A stretch of 64,000 bases of DNA from NCBI GenBank assembly GCA_964518905.1, contig CAZFJL010000015.1, positions 19,116 to 83,115 on the forward strand. Reading direction: 5' to 3'. The translations under genes were made by a program, and so were the position numbers. Each line of letters begins with the position of its first letter. The stretch's first letter is position 1. Below are positions 8,469 through 17,601 of the stretch, one piece after another. Below the pieces are notes generated by a model, which was given only the letters and a program-made list of their open reading frames with translations, was not told the DNA's origin and made no database searches. Origin of the DNA: RDYZ01 sp964518905 (GTDB lineage Bacteria; Cyanobacteriota; Cyanobacteriia; Cyanobacteriales; Geitlerinemataceae).

Positions 8469-10040
8469 ATGTCTTCCTCGCCCAGCACTCCAACCTTGTC
8501 TCGCTCCCATGTTCTCGTTGTTGGCGCGGGGATTGGTGGCCTCACGGCAGCGGCTCTGCTAGCCAAGCGAGGGTATCGTGTTAGCGCCTATGATCTGGCG
8601 ATCGTGCCGGGGGGGTGCGCGTCCACCTTTCAGCGCCGGGGCTTTACGTTTGATGTGGGCGCGACCCAGGTGGCCGGACTCGAACCGGGTGGCATCCATC
8701 ACCGCATTTTTAGCGAACTCGGGATCGATTTGCCCGACGCCACCCCCTGCGATCCATCCTGTGCCGTCATCCTACCGGGTGAAACTGAGCCGATTAATAT
8801 TTGGCGCGATCGGGACAAGTGGCGATCGGAACGTCAGCGCCAGTTTCCTGGTAGTGAACCGTTTTGGCAGTTGATGGAAACGATGTTCGAGGCGAGCTGG
8901 GCGTTTCAGTCGCGCGATCCGGTGTTGCCGCCGCGCGACCCCTGGGATGTGTGGCAGCTTACCCAGGCTTTACGTCTCGATACCCTGGTCACCGTGCCGT
9001 TTACCTTCGCGACGGTGGGCGATGTGCTGCGTTTATTTGGCCTCGATAAACAGCCACGTCTACGCACGTTTCTTGATTTACAGCTCAAGCTTTATTCTCA
9101 AGTGGACGCGGAAAACACCGCCTTTCTCTACGCGGCGACGGCGCTCGGTGTGTCGCAAACGCCGCAGGGTTTGTACCATTTCCACGGCAGTATGCAGGTG
9201 TTGAGCGATCGCCTCGTCTCCGCGCTCGAACACCACGGCGGTACGCTAAACATGCGTCACGCGGTAACCCAGCTAACCACCGATCAACACCAAGGTGATC
9301 GCGTGGTGTCGGCGACTATCCACAATGTCAAAACCGGCGAAATTGTTACGGAGTCGTACGATGCGGTGGTGGCAAACGTGACAGTGCAAAATCTGGTGTC
9401 ATTGCTCGAAGACCCCACCGCGATCGATCCCACCACCCAGAAACCGGCGTTACCGCGATCGATGCGGGGCTACCGTCAACGTGTCGAAACGCTGCCCCCC
9501 GCGTCCGGTGCGTTTGTGATTTATCTCGGTGTTGACGCTGCTGCCATTCCCGCTGGCTGCCCGCCACACCTGCAATTTCTTTACGATCCGGCACAGCCGA
9601 TCGCCGACAATAACTCGCTATTCGTCTCCGTGAGCCGCCCCGGTGACGGTCGCGCCCCCGACGGTCTCGCCACAATCATCGCGTCTTCCTTTACCGACAC
9701 CGATCGCTGGTGGAACGACGACACCTACGCCGATCTCAAGCAAGCTTATACTGAGAGTGCGATCGCCCGTCTATCGAGCTATTTCAAGCTAACGCCCGAG
9801 ACGATCATCTACACCGAAGCGGCGACCCCGAAAACGTTTCAGACCTTCACGGGACGCGATCGGGGCGTCGTCGGCGGCATCGGTCAGCGTGTCCCCACCT
9901 TTGGCCCCTTCGGTTTCGCCAACCGGACGCCCCTACCGAATCTTTGGCTGGTGGGCGACTGCACCCATCCCGGCGAGGGTACGGCAGGTGTGAGTTATTC
10001 CGCTTTAACGGCAGTGCGTCAGCTTGAACGTTGTATCTAG
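8469..10040 (+). CDS. crtD: Carotenoid C-3',4' desaturase, CrtD type
   Basis: This 523-residue flavoprotein starts with an FAD-binding Rossmann motif (VLVVGAGIGGLTAAALLAKRGY), followed by PGGCASTFQRRGFTFDVGATQ, and ends with the phytoene-desaturase-family motif LWLVGDCTHPGEGTAGVSYS. The sequence around QVAGLEPGGIHHRIF and QRQFPGSEPFWQL fits the cyanobacterial CrtD group, which introduces the 3',4' double bond during myxoxanthophyll (glycosylated carotenoid) synthesis. The carotene isomerase CrtH is the main alternative; it has a different PGGSAGYF-type motif, so I prefer CrtD. It stands alone, with no adjacent carotenoid gene. Confidence 0.82.
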   Translation: MSSSPSTPTLSRSHVLVVGAGIGGLTAAALLAKRGYRVSAYDLAIVPGGCASTFQRRGFTFDVGATQVAGLEPGGIHHRIFSELGIDLPDATPCDPSCAVILPGETEPINIWRDRDKWRSERQRQFPGSEPFWQLMETMFEASWAFQSRDPVLPPRDPWDVWQLTQALRLDTLVTVPFTFATVGDVLRLFGLDKQPRLRTFLDLQLKLYSQVDAENTAFLYAATALGVSQTPQGLYHFHGSMQVLSDRLVSALEHHGGTLNMRHAVTQLTTDQHQGDRVVSATIHNVKTGEIVTESYDAVVANVTVQNLVSLLEDPTAIDPTTQKPALPRSMRGYRQRVETLPPASGAFVIYLGVDAAAIPAGCPPHLQFLYDPAQPIADNNSLFVSVSRPGDGRAPDGLATIIASSFTDTDRWWNDDTYADLKQAYTESAIARLSSYFKLTPETIIYTEAATPKTFQTFTGRDRGVVGGIGQRVPTFGPFGFANRTPLPNLWLVGDCTHPGEGTAGVSYSALTAVRQLERCI

Positions 10041-10532
10041 CGGCCTAATTATCTTTAAACGTCACGCTTATTCATTCCTAATAATCAGTCAATTTCAGCG
10101 TACTATTCGACTTCATTAAGATTCGTTGCCTGCATTGATTTAAAATCCCTTGGGAGTAGAAACGTTACTGCAATTTAAAGTCAATAAAATTTAGATTTTT
10201 TTTTTTGGAAGTAATCTCCCCTAATACGAAATCCGACTGTGTATAAGCTTAGATCGTCGATCTAGGCAGACACCGCACTTCGACTCCGCTCAGTGCTCAT
10301 AGACGCTTTTGTCTTTTTCCTAGACAGAACCGGATTTCGTATAACTTGCATGGCAGAATCAGTCTTTTAGCTAAGTTTTTCTTTCTAAATTTTGCAGCAA
10401 GAGAGAAGAATCTCATGATATGTATTGACTTTATTGTCATTAGAGCCCAGTTATGACGGTTCTTTGGAAATTGTTGAACGCTGCTTTAGGTGCTTAAAAT
10501 TAGCGTCAGTTACTTTGAGGCAGGCGTAAATC
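10041..10532. other. Intergenic region between crtD and the ferredoxin gene
   Basis: These 492 bases hold no convincing gene. They contain a run of T at 10195-10206 and one copy of a palindromic element at 10224-10342, described separately. The last 190 bases are AT-rich and are likely to hold the ferredoxin promoter, but I see no clear consensus pair. Confidence 0.6.
10224..10342. repeat. Palindromic element, family B (ends ATACGAAATCCG)
   Basis: The element begins ATACGAAATCCG and ends CGGATTTCGTAT, an inverted pair of 12 bases around about 95 bases. The centre contains CACTTCGACTCCGCTCAGTG, which is also the core of family A (opposite strand). Partial copies lie at 41105-41127 and 44326-44411. 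With no coding capacity and inverted ends, it looks like a MITE moved by a transposase encoded elsewhere. Confidence 0.7.
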
Positions 10533-10940
10533 ATGGCCTATATCGTTTCTGATGCTTGTGTACGTTGCAAGTACTCTGACTGTGTCGCGGTTTGTCCCGT
10601 AGATTGTTTCTACGAGTTGGATGAAATGCTCGTGATCAATCCGGATGAGTGCATTGACTGTGGGGCGTGCGAGCCAGAATGTCCGAGTACGGCAATCTTT
10701 GATGAGTGGAGCTTACCGGAGAGTCAACTGGCAATGGTTGAGTTTAATGCGGTGATGAGTGGTGCTCTGAATGCATCCGATGCATACAATACCTATTCAA
10801 ATGTTCCCAACGCAGAAAATATTGTTGAAATGCAAGACCCACTGCCAGGAGCTGACGAGGCTTCCGAGGAGACCGGCAAAATTCAAGAACTCGCCGAAAC
10901 ATACGGTTTTGATCCGACCTCATCTGATTCGTATTATTAG
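10533..10940 (+). CDS. 7Fe (3Fe-4S/4Fe-4S) ferredoxin, FdI type
   Basis: The first 60 residues of this 135-residue protein carry both cluster motifs of Azotobacter-type ferredoxin I. These are C-V-R-C-x4-C-x3-CP (residues 9-22) followed by VDCFYE, and CIDCGACEPECP at about residues 41-52. The spacing C-x7-C fits the 3Fe-4S ligand set, and C-x2-C-x2-C-x3-CP completes the 4Fe-4S set. The rest is an acidic tail ending in a Ser/Tyr-rich SSDSYY. It is a soluble electron carrier; partners could include reductases or the P450 class, but nothing here links it to one. It starts 45 bases ahead of a secreted-protein gene on the same strand. Confidence 0.88.
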   Translation: MAYIVSDACVRCKYSDCVAVCPVDCFYELDEMLVINPDECIDCGACEPECPSTAIFDEWSLPESQLAMVEFNAVMSGALNASDAYNTYSNVPNAENIVEMQDPLPGADEASEETGKIQELAETYGFDPTSSDSYY

Positions 10941-10987
10941 TTAATGCAGACGACCCCAATCAAGCTAAACGTTTAGGAGTAAATTTG

Positions 10988-11467
10988 ATGAAACGACGTA
11001 ACCTTCTTGCCGGGACGAGTGTGGCTCTCGGTGCTATGTTCCTGCATGGCGCTCGCCACAATGCCAATGCTGCTAGCACCGCGACGATGACATCCTCTAT
11101 GGTGCAAGCCTCAGGTCATCAGCCACGCGGCTGGCTCCGTCAGGTGAACCTTACCCCAGCTCAAGCGGCTGAGATTCAGAAAATTGATCAGAAATTTTCC
11201 GCTTCGCTTATGGCTCATAAACGAGCTGTCAAGCGCGAAACAACAGCACTTCGTAGTTTAAAGCAACACACCAAGGCCGATACGGCTCAACTCAAAGCCC
11301 AAACAAAACGGCAAGCGCGAGCAATCCAAACCTACGAAGCGGTACTCGGCGCGAAGTGTTTTGCCCGTAGCGAGGTGCTCACGGCTCAACAACGTCGTCA
11401 AGTGACTCACTTTCTGGCGAAGCGCCCAGATCATTCCTCTTACGTCGCTGCAATTTTGGCAGCTTGA
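10988..11467 (+). CDS. Spy/CpxP-like periplasmic protein with Tat-type signal
   Basis: The ATG at 10988 has an AGGAG eight bases upstream. The 159-residue product starts MKRRNLLAGTSVALGAMFLH, with a twin arginine and an ANAAS cleavage site, so Tat export is possible. The mature part is helical and very basic and contains the paired LTPAQAAEIQ and LTAQQRRQV motifs of the Spy/CpxP (LTxxQ) family. Those proteins act as small ATP-independent chaperones or envelope-stress sensors in the periplasm. It may be cotranscribed with the ferredoxin gene just upstream. Family assignment rests on the motif pair and helical character. Confidence 0.65.
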   Translation: MKRRNLLAGTSVALGAMFLHGARHNANAASTATMTSSMVQASGHQPRGWLRQVNLTPAQAAEIQKIDQKFSASLMAHKRAVKRETTALRSLKQHTKADTAQLKAQTKRQARAIQTYEAVLGAKCFARSEVLTAQQRRQVTHFLAKRPDHSSYVAAILAA

Positions 11468-11501
11468 TGAACTAGAAACGGAATTTGATTCGACATAACT
11501 C

Positions 11502-11642
11502 ATATAGCAAAAAACGATTTTGTTAGGACGTACAAAAAAAGCTGAGAGCACTGAGCTTGTCGTTGGCGTAGCCTTCGCTCTGCGAATAGTGCGGTTTTTA
11601 GCTTAAACAAGAGCGTCCTAATACGATCAGTTTCTGCTATAT
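11502..11642. repeat. Palindromic element, family A, copy 1 (141 bp)
   Basis: The element starts ATATAGCAAAAAACGATTTT followed by GTTAGGACG, and ends with CGTCCTAA and then GCTATAT, forming imperfect terminal inverted repeats of about 28 bases. Compared with copies 2 and 3, the middle is longer: GCTTGTCGTTGGCGTAGCC and following bases replace the GCGGAGTCGAA core. It lies between the Spy-like gene and the convergent helicase gene and could help end both transcripts. Confidence 0.8.
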
Positions 11643-11748
11643 TTTGACTCCAGAAAATTTAGTATGCGTTTGCCCTGGCCCAGCATCCACGCGAGTGCAA
11701 CTTGTGGGCTAGATCCATCAACAACTGCGAAGCAATCCCCCAAACGCT

Positions 11749-14115
11749 CTACGTTGCGATGTTGACGATCTGCGGCAACTGCTCACACAGCGCGAGAAAA
11801 GCGGGACAGGCTTCTGTGGGCTGGATTGAATCGGGCTTGCTCCAACGGAACGGGGCTTGCTGCGCTGCGGATAGCCAAAGCAGGCGCTTGGCTCGGGTCA
11901 TAGCAACGTACAGCAAACGATATTCTTCCGCGCGTTTGACCCGATCGGCGAGTTGCCAATCGTCGGTCAGGGTGATGTGATGCCGATCGCTCGGTGGTGG
12001 TGTTGGGGTCGCGGCAGCGTCGGCCAAGATTTGCGCGTGGAGCGATCGCCGCAGTCGCGCTTTTGCTACCTCTGGCAGTGCCACATTGCCAAGAAACAGC
12101 CAGGGCTTCGGAACATACAGCGAACCGGGAATCGAATCGGCATGGAGAAACGGCACGAACACCACATCCCAATCCAGTCCCTTCGCCTTGTGCATGGTTA
12201 ACACCGTCACCTTCCCGCGCTGCATGTACTGCGACTCGCTATTTTCGATCTCGACCGACTCAAAGCGTTCGGTTTCAACGATCGCCCTCAGCAGTTCGAT
12301 CGTGTCACGCAGGGAGGAACCCTGACCGGTGGGGCGCAGGACGCGATCGGCGAGTTTTTCAGCGGTGGCGAGTTCGGCGGCGTCGTAGCGGAGGGCGAAG
12401 GCGATGAAGCCGATGAGGTGGGATTGGGGCAGGTTGAGACGAGCGCGAAGCAGGGATTGGCAAAAGTGCGCGGCCTTCTTGGTGGCGTCGTCTAGCGGTG
12501 GATCGAAGGTTGTCGGATAGATGAAGCGTTCGGGACGAATGGCGAGTCGATCGAGATCTTGCTTGGGGCAAAGCTGACGCGCGGTCAGCAGGCGTAACAC
12601 CGCTTTGAGGTTGTTGGGCGAATGAGGCCGATCGAGAAAACGGAACACCTGCAACATTTCGCTGGGAATTTGACTGGCGCGTGCGCCTTGGGCGACATCG
12701 CAAATTCTTGATTGATCGAAAAACGTCAAAAGCCGATCGACGATAAATTTGCCGCGATCGTGGGTTCGCACCAGGATCGCGATACTGGTCTGTGGGTCGT
12801 CGGCGAAAATTTGCTGAATCCGTGCGGCTAGCTGATTTACGGTATCCTCGATCGTCTTGGGGCGGTGTAGCTCGACACCGGCATCGATCGGCGCGGGGTT
12901 GGCGTTAGGCTGCGGATCGTCGGCATCCACCGGATAGATATATTGACGACGAAAGGGCAATTCGCCACCGCTACGATCGCTCTCCCAGCGATCGTTAATC
13001 CAGTCCAGGACAAAGTTCGCCGCATCGAGAATGACCGGGGCGCTACGACCGGCGCGATCGATCGTCGCAAGCTGACCGAGGCGATCGCAGCGCTGACAAA
13101 ATTGGCGAAAGAAAATTGGATCGGCGGGGGTAAAGGTGGCGTTAATCGCCTGGTTTGGATCGCCGACGCGGATCAGGTTACAGCGGCGGGGTGCGTTCGG
13201 TTGATCGGGCGATTCGGGATCAAGGGCGAGCTGCTGGAGTAACTGAGTTTGCAGCGGTGAGGAATCCTGCGCCTCGTCTTCAAATACGCCAAAAATCTGG
13301 GTTTGCCAATGTCGCCGTGCGTCGGGATTGTCCAGCACACGTAGCGCGGCCAACATTGTATCGTCGTAGTCGATCGCCCCTCGATCGCGCAGCATGATTT
13401 CATACTGTTCATACAGCCCAGCAGCTATTTCCAGGACGGGATAGTCGATCGCGTTGCCATCATTGTGGCGATCCTGCTGAATCACTCGCCCCAGATCTCG
13501 CAACTCCGCCGGTGTCAGCCCCGAGGATTTCGCCTCATGTACAGCGGTGTGGATTAAATTCGGCAACAGCTCCGAGGTTAAGACCGATCGCCGCCGTAGC
13601 CGCTCCGTTTCTTCACCATCAAACCCCGTCCCCACGAGCAACTGACGATATAAATCGGGATGATGCGTCGCCCAGCGCTCAATGCATGCCAGAAGCGATC
13701 GCCGATCGCGATCGAGCTGTATCAGGTTCAGCGTATCGAGATCAATCCCCGACAGCTCCGGGTGACGGGTGGCAATATTCAGCGCCAAGCTGTGCAGCGT
13801 CGAGACAAAGAAACCGCTGACCGGCAAATTATGTTCCTGGAGATAGCCGCGCACCTTGCCTTTCAAGCTCGCCGCTGCCGATCGCGTAAACGTCACCACC
13901 GCCAGCCGCCGCCGCCCACACAGGCCAAACCGAGCGATCGCCGAGGCGACCCCCGCCGCCATCCCTGTCGATTTGCCCGCACCGGGAACCGCCGACACCG
14001 CCAGCTCGCCTCCCGTCCAGTCGGCCATCTCCCGCTGTCCCGGTCGCAGCCCCGATCGAATCGCCGCCAGTTTCGCCGCGATCGTGGTCTCGTTCCTCGC
14101 TTCGGCTGTTGTCAT
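11749..14115 (-). CDS. UvrD/Rep-like superfamily 1 DNA helicase
   Basis: This 788-residue protein has the SF1A helicase motifs in order: Q-motif GLRPGQREMA; Walker A AVPGAGKST near residue 45; motif Ia VVTFTRSAAASLK; DEAQDSSPLQ (motif II); GDPNQAI (motif III); TMHKAKGLDWDVVFVP (motif V); and YVAMTRAKRLLWL (motif VI). These enzymes unwind DNA 3' to 5' in repair or in removing proteins ahead of replication. It is longer than the minimal UvrD core (about 720) and has no visible nuclease domain, so it is not a complete AddA or RecB. It stands alone, convergent with the Spy-like gene. Confidence 0.88.
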   Translation of the reverse strand: MTTAEARNETTIAAKLAAIRSGLRPGQREMADWTGGELAVSAVPGAGKSTGMAAGVASAIARFGLCGRRRLAVVTFTRSAAASLKGKVRGYLQEHNLPVSGFFVSTLHSLALNIATRHPELSGIDLDTLNLIQLDRDRRSLLACIERWATHHPDLYRQLLVGTGFDGEETERLRRRSVLTSELLPNLIHTAVHEAKSSGLTPAELRDLGRVIQQDRHNDGNAIDYPVLEIAAGLYEQYEIMLRDRGAIDYDDTMLAALRVLDNPDARRHWQTQIFGVFEDEAQDSSPLQTQLLQQLALDPESPDQPNAPRRCNLIRVGDPNQAINATFTPADPIFFRQFCQRCDRLGQLATIDRAGRSAPVILDAANFVLDWINDRWESDRSGGELPFRRQYIYPVDADDPQPNANPAPIDAGVELHRPKTIEDTVNQLAARIQQIFADDPQTSIAILVRTHDRGKFIVDRLLTFFDQSRICDVAQGARASQIPSEMLQVFRFLDRPHSPNNLKAVLRLLTARQLCPKQDLDRLAIRPERFIYPTTFDPPLDDATKKAAHFCQSLLRARLNLPQSHLIGFIAFALRYDAAELATAEKLADRVLRPTGQGSSLRDTIELLRAIVETERFESVEIENSESQYMQRGKVTVLTMHKAKGLDWDVVFVPFLHADSIPGSLYVPKPWLFLGNVALPEVAKARLRRSLHAQILADAAATPTPPPSDRHHITLTDDWQLADRVKRAEEYRLLYVAMTRAKRLLWLSAAQQAPFRWSKPDSIQPTEACPAFLALCEQLPQIVNIAT

Positions 14116-14241
14116 GCTGAATGCTTGCCCTGCGGACGTGACGTTTATATGCGTGGCATTTTATATGCGTGGCATTTAGTAATTAGGAGTCGCTCCTGAC
14201 GTCGGACTTTTTGAAAAAGTTCAACCTCTCTCAACACAGCC

Positions 14242-15615
14242 CTAACCCCCCGGCGTATATTGCGCCAACCGCTGACCCTGCGGATCAAGCACATCGATCG
14301 CAATTCCCGAACTCTCGCTAATCGCCTTCAGCGCATCGATCGTACTTTGCAAATGCTGCTCCAACTGCACCCGCGTTTCGACCGACTGATTCGCCGCCGC
14401 CTGCTGATCAAGCTGTCGCACCGTCGCCAGATAATCCGCCCGCAAACGCACCACCAGGCGAGACTCGGACACGGTATGGCTACAAATTTGGGTCGTACTC
14501 GTGCAAAACTCAGCCAGATTTTTAGACGTCTGGTCGAGCATTTTTGCCATTTCCTGTCTGGCAACCGTCTGCGCCAGCGATCGTGTATGAGACTCAAGCG
14601 CCGCGCGAGCATTTTCCGCGTACGTGCTTTGGGTCGGAACTTCGCGCACATTGGCGATCGCCTGCTGCCAAAAGCTGATCGCCTGCGGCCAGCGTTTTTC
14701 ATTCATCGCCACCCGCGCCCGATCCGCCGCCTCGGTCGCCAACTGGTAGCGCAACGCCCCCGTCTGTTCGCGCCCCTGCTGACGTTGCGCCGAATCCCGC
14801 TGCGGCGTGTAATCCTCCAGCAGCGTTTGCGCCGCCTCCTCTCCCGTGGTTCCACCCGGCACACGCATCAACGACTCGATCGCCAACTGCCAGCTCGCAT
14901 GAGCCTGCTGCCATTCATCCAAACTCGTCGCGCTGGTCTGACGATCGCCCGCCACCTGTGCCGCCAACCGCGCCGCCGCCACATTTTCCTCCGCCCGCTG
15001 CTCTAGCACCGTCCGGCGACGAATCGCATCCAAATGATCGCGATACTCATTTAACTTCACCAGCGCCACCGGATACGCCACATTGCCCTCCGGGATCTGC
15101 TCCAATCGCGCGATCGCCTGCCCCCACAAATCCTCAAGCTGCTGCCAACGCTCCAGCGGATGAGGTGGATTTTGGCTCAACTGCGACGCTTCCCAGCCGA
15201 TCGACAGCGCCGCAATAATATCGCGGAGATCATCCTGTACCGCCGTTAACTCATTCTGTTGATCCGCCGCCTGCGCCCCATGACGCGACCAAGCCGGAAT
15301 CGGAGCTACCAGATCACGGGCGATCGCCACCTGCGCCCAACTGCGCTCCAGGTTCGCCGTACTGGGTTCATTGCGTAAACGTTGCAGGGCTTCCCCCTCT
15401 AGCGCCGTCGCCCGATCGAGCTGATTGCAGCCCCCGACCACACAGGGTCGCGTGATGGCGTAAGCCGCTGCCCCCAGAGCCATCGCTCCCGCACCGACCC
15501 CGAGGAGTAGCAAACCGACACGTTGCCGCCAAGGACGCGATCGAACCATAACGGAAGCACCGCGAGACGGTGGGCGATCATCAACCGACGGAACAGATAG
15601 GGATGGACTGGGCAT
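14242..15615 (-). CDS. Single-pass membrane protein with long helical domain, unknown function
   Basis: I do not recognise this 457-residue protein. A cytosolic N-terminus of about 32 residues precedes one membrane helix (VGLLLLGVGAGAMALGAAAY) at about residues 33-52. A large, almost wholly helical domain rich in Ala, Gln, Arg and Trp follows. Phrases recur such as RWQQLEDLWGQAIARLEQIP, QQAHASWQLAIESLMRVPGG and RWPQAISFWQQAIANVREVP, spaced by 60-110 residues. This looks like a degenerate TPR-like repeat with W-x5-AI-x4-P at its core. A late cysteine pair (FCTSTTQIC) may form a disulfide. The repeats suggest a scaffold in the periplasm or lumen. Confidence 0.65.
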   Translation of the reverse strand: MPSPSLSVPSVDDRPPSRGASVMVRSRPWRQRVGLLLLGVGAGAMALGAAAYAITRPCVVGGCNQLDRATALEGEALQRLRNEPSTANLERSWAQVAIARDLVAPIPAWSRHGAQAADQQNELTAVQDDLRDIIAALSIGWEASQLSQNPPHPLERWQQLEDLWGQAIARLEQIPEGNVAYPVALVKLNEYRDHLDAIRRRTVLEQRAEENVAAARLAAQVAGDRQTSATSLDEWQQAHASWQLAIESLMRVPGGTTGEEAAQTLLEDYTPQRDSAQRQQGREQTGALRYQLATEAADRARVAMNEKRWPQAISFWQQAIANVREVPTQSTYAENARAALESHTRSLAQTVARQEMAKMLDQTSKNLAEFCTSTTQICSHTVSESRLVVRLRADYLATVRQLDQQAAANQSVETRVQLEQHLQSTIDALKAISESSGIAIDVLDPQGQRLAQYTPGG

Positions 15616-16063
15616 GGCACAGATATGAGATCAACAGGGCAAAGAAAAACAGAAACGCAGACGAGGAAGAAGCAACGCGTCAAACACAGGACTAGGTTTA
15701 CAGAAGTACATCAAAATCACCCGAATTTAGGAGACCCAGAGTCAGGATTTAGTGATGATGCGCGGCTTTAATTTTAGTTCAGTACCTTCAGTCCGGCGAT
15801 CGTCCAAGGTTGAATTCAACCGCCTGATGCCTACCTTTGCCCACACAGGGCTGCGATCCAGCCTCACACGTATTGTAGCGAGCGGAACTTCGCCCCCCAT
15901 TGATAAACGAAACCTATGACACAATTAACGATTAGGCGATACGCAGACAATGCGGCTGTGCTAATGTAGATTCAGACATTTTTGCAGAATTGATAGCAGC
16001 TTTTAAAACTGATTTCAATACTGAGAAAAACGTTCTTTTCTTTTCGGTTTTTCGGAGTTTTCA
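15616..16063. other. Divergent intergenic region upstream of the RRM gene
   Basis: These 448 bases separate a minus-strand membrane-protein gene from the plus-strand RRM gene. No convincing gene is present. The last 90 bases are T-rich and end in CGGAG six bases before the RRM start, a likely ribosome binding site; the long leader is in keeping with the regulated 5' ends known for cyanobacterial rbp genes, but I see no defined element. Confidence 0.5.
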
Positions 16064-16345
16064 ATGGCCATTTACGTAGGTAACCTGTCTTACGACGCTA
16101 CCGCAGACGATCTCACCGCAGTATTTGCTGAATACGGTGGAGTCAAGCGTGCTCAAATCCCTACCGACCGCGAAACCGGTCGTTCACGCGGATTTGGATT
16201 CGTAGACATGGATAGCAATGATGAAGAGTCGGCAGCCATCGAAGCACTAGACGGTGCTGAGTGGATGGGTCGCCAACTTCGCGTCAACAAGGCAAAGCCT
16301 CGTGAGGCACGCAGCACAGGTAGCTTCTCTAACCGCGGCTACTAA
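16064..16345 (+). CDS. RRM-type RNA-binding protein (Rbp family)
   Basis: This 93-residue protein is a single RNA-recognition motif with RNP2 (IYVGNLSY, residues 3-10) and RNP1 (RGFGFVDM, about residues 45-52), plus a 15-residue tail that ends SFSNRGY. It lacks the long Gly-rich tail of the cold-induced Rbp subgroup. Family members bind mRNA and have roles in cold acclimation and in placing photosystem mRNAs at the thylakoid. A CGGAG stands shortly before the ATG, and a strong terminator follows at 16516, so it is monocistronic. Confidence 0.9.
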   Translation: MAIYVGNLSYDATADDLTAVFAEYGGVKRAQIPTDRETGRSRGFGFVDMDSNDEESAAIEALDGAEWMGRQLRVNKAKPREARSTGSFSNRGY

Positions 16346-16515
16346 GCGTTCACTCGCGGTTCGTTTAACCTAAACGAACTATTCTCGAATTTCGTTCAGA
16401 TATCGGTTTTAATAGATTTGCTCTACGTTCGTAAAGTGATTGTTGGCTGACTTCTTTCGAGTTCGCTGTTGAAGTACAAATTACATTCTGTGAGTGTGTT
16501 GCACTTCGGCCAGTC

Positions 16516-16547
16516 AAGCCAAGTCCCAGTGTGGACTTGGCTTTTTT
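16516..16547 (+). terminator. Intrinsic terminator of the RRM gene
   Basis: AAGCCAAGTCC and GGACTTGGCTT form a perfect 11-base stem with a short loop, followed by TTTTTT. It lies 170 bases after the stop, leaving a 3' untranslated region long enough to hold binding sites. Confidence 0.88.
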
Positions 16548-16730
16548 GATGTCAATTTATATTTTGGCGACCTGAGTCACTCGATACTGTTATCGTCCTG
16601 AGCACGATCGATCTCTACCATCCGGCGACTTAACTCCAATGTTTTACAAACCGGTAAATATTCAGCATCCGTATTTGCGAGTGCATCGCTTTTCCCAAAA
16701 CGAGAGAGGGGGCAAGATTTTAAGGATCAA

Positions 16731-16796
16731 AGTCCCTCTCTCGGCCTGGGAAAGGCGATGCCCTGAGTTTGCCGAAGGGGATTTAGGGTGAGGGTT
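16731..16796. repeat. Decayed copy of palindromic element family C
   Basis: AGTCCCTCTC and GGGGATTTAGGGTGAGGGT match the inner parts of the complete element at 17602-17743, but the middle differs and the TAGACCTCTTGCA ends are missing. The gene-free stretch 16346-16872 holds otherwise only the RRM terminator. Confidence 0.55.
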
Positions 16797-16872
16797 CATC
16801 GAGTATGCATTTGTCCTGCCTCTAAACCCTAATCATTTGCAAATCGACTCGGAGCGATCGAGACGGATCAGA

Positions 16873-17442
16873 TTACCGATTCGTCGGGATAAACGTCGGG
16901 AAGACATCACGAACACGATCGTTCGTATCAAGACAGGTCGCCATCGCCGTATCCACATCCATCAGGATGTGATTATCGAGACCGATCGCGCAGTTGGCAA
17001 ACTCGACGGGCAGTAAGCTACGTCGGCAACTGTCGAGCACCTTGAGGGGCTGCTCTGGGGTGAAGTCGGCATCAATACGAACTGTGCAGCTTGAGAGTTC
17101 CTGAGGGCGACGAACTTCGCGGCAGGCGTCAAGGGCGTCGGCGGCGGAAATCGCGGTGGCGTTATCAATCTCGCTCACGCAGGCGGATAGATCGGTCGGC
17201 TCGAAGGCGGTGGCACAGGCTAGGGCGATCGTGTCTTCATCGAGATCATGATTCAGCAGTTGGCTGGCGCACAGCTCATAATTCGGCTGCGATCGTTCCA
17301 TGGGTAATTGCCATAATGGCCATCGCCCCGCTTGTGCCGGGATTGGCGTCGCCATCACAGCGAAGAAACTGCCGAGAACCACGCTTGAGGGCAGGTGGCG
17401 GGCAAAGCGACGGGCGATCGGGCGTAGGGTGTTCGGGTTCAT
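16873..17442 (-). CDS. Secreted cysteine-repeat protein, unknown function
   Basis: The 189-residue product starts with a signal peptide (SVVLGSFFAVMATPIPAQAG). The mature part is built from about three units of roughly 35-40 residues, each with two cysteines spaced about 16 apart: YELCASQLL then IALACATAF; LSACVSEIDN then LDACREVRRP; LSSCTVRID then LDSCRRSL; and FANCAIGLD then MATCLDTND. The pattern suggests a repeating disulfide-bonded helical hairpin. I do not know its function; similar repeats occur in secreted cyanobacterial proteins. It stands alone, facing the ABC gene. Confidence 0.7.
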   Translation of the reverse strand: MNPNTLRPIARRFARHLPSSVVLGSFFAVMATPIPAQAGRWPLWQLPMERSQPNYELCASQLLNHDLDEDTIALACATAFEPTDLSACVSEIDNATAISAADALDACREVRRPQELSSCTVRIDADFTPEQPLKVLDSCRRSLLPVEFANCAIGLDNHILMDVDTAMATCLDTNDRVRDVFPTFIPTNR

Positions 17443-17601
17443 GGCAATATCAGTAATAGTACGGGGCTAGATTAGGGCTAACGTTAGTCCTCCTTGCCAA
17501 CTAATTGTGCCGTATTGGGCTGGTGTTGTTCCGGTTATTCACAGTTCGGGAAATTATGGGTTAATCGTGCCTTCACGATCGGACCTGGTGTCCGTCATCG
17601 T

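Noticed and set aside
8469..10040. Carotene isomerase CrtH
   Set aside because: The motif set fits CrtD better.
14260..15006. 248-residue plus-strand frame rich in Arg and Leu
   Set aside because: It is antisense to the GC-rich membrane-protein gene and has composition typical of a shadow frame.
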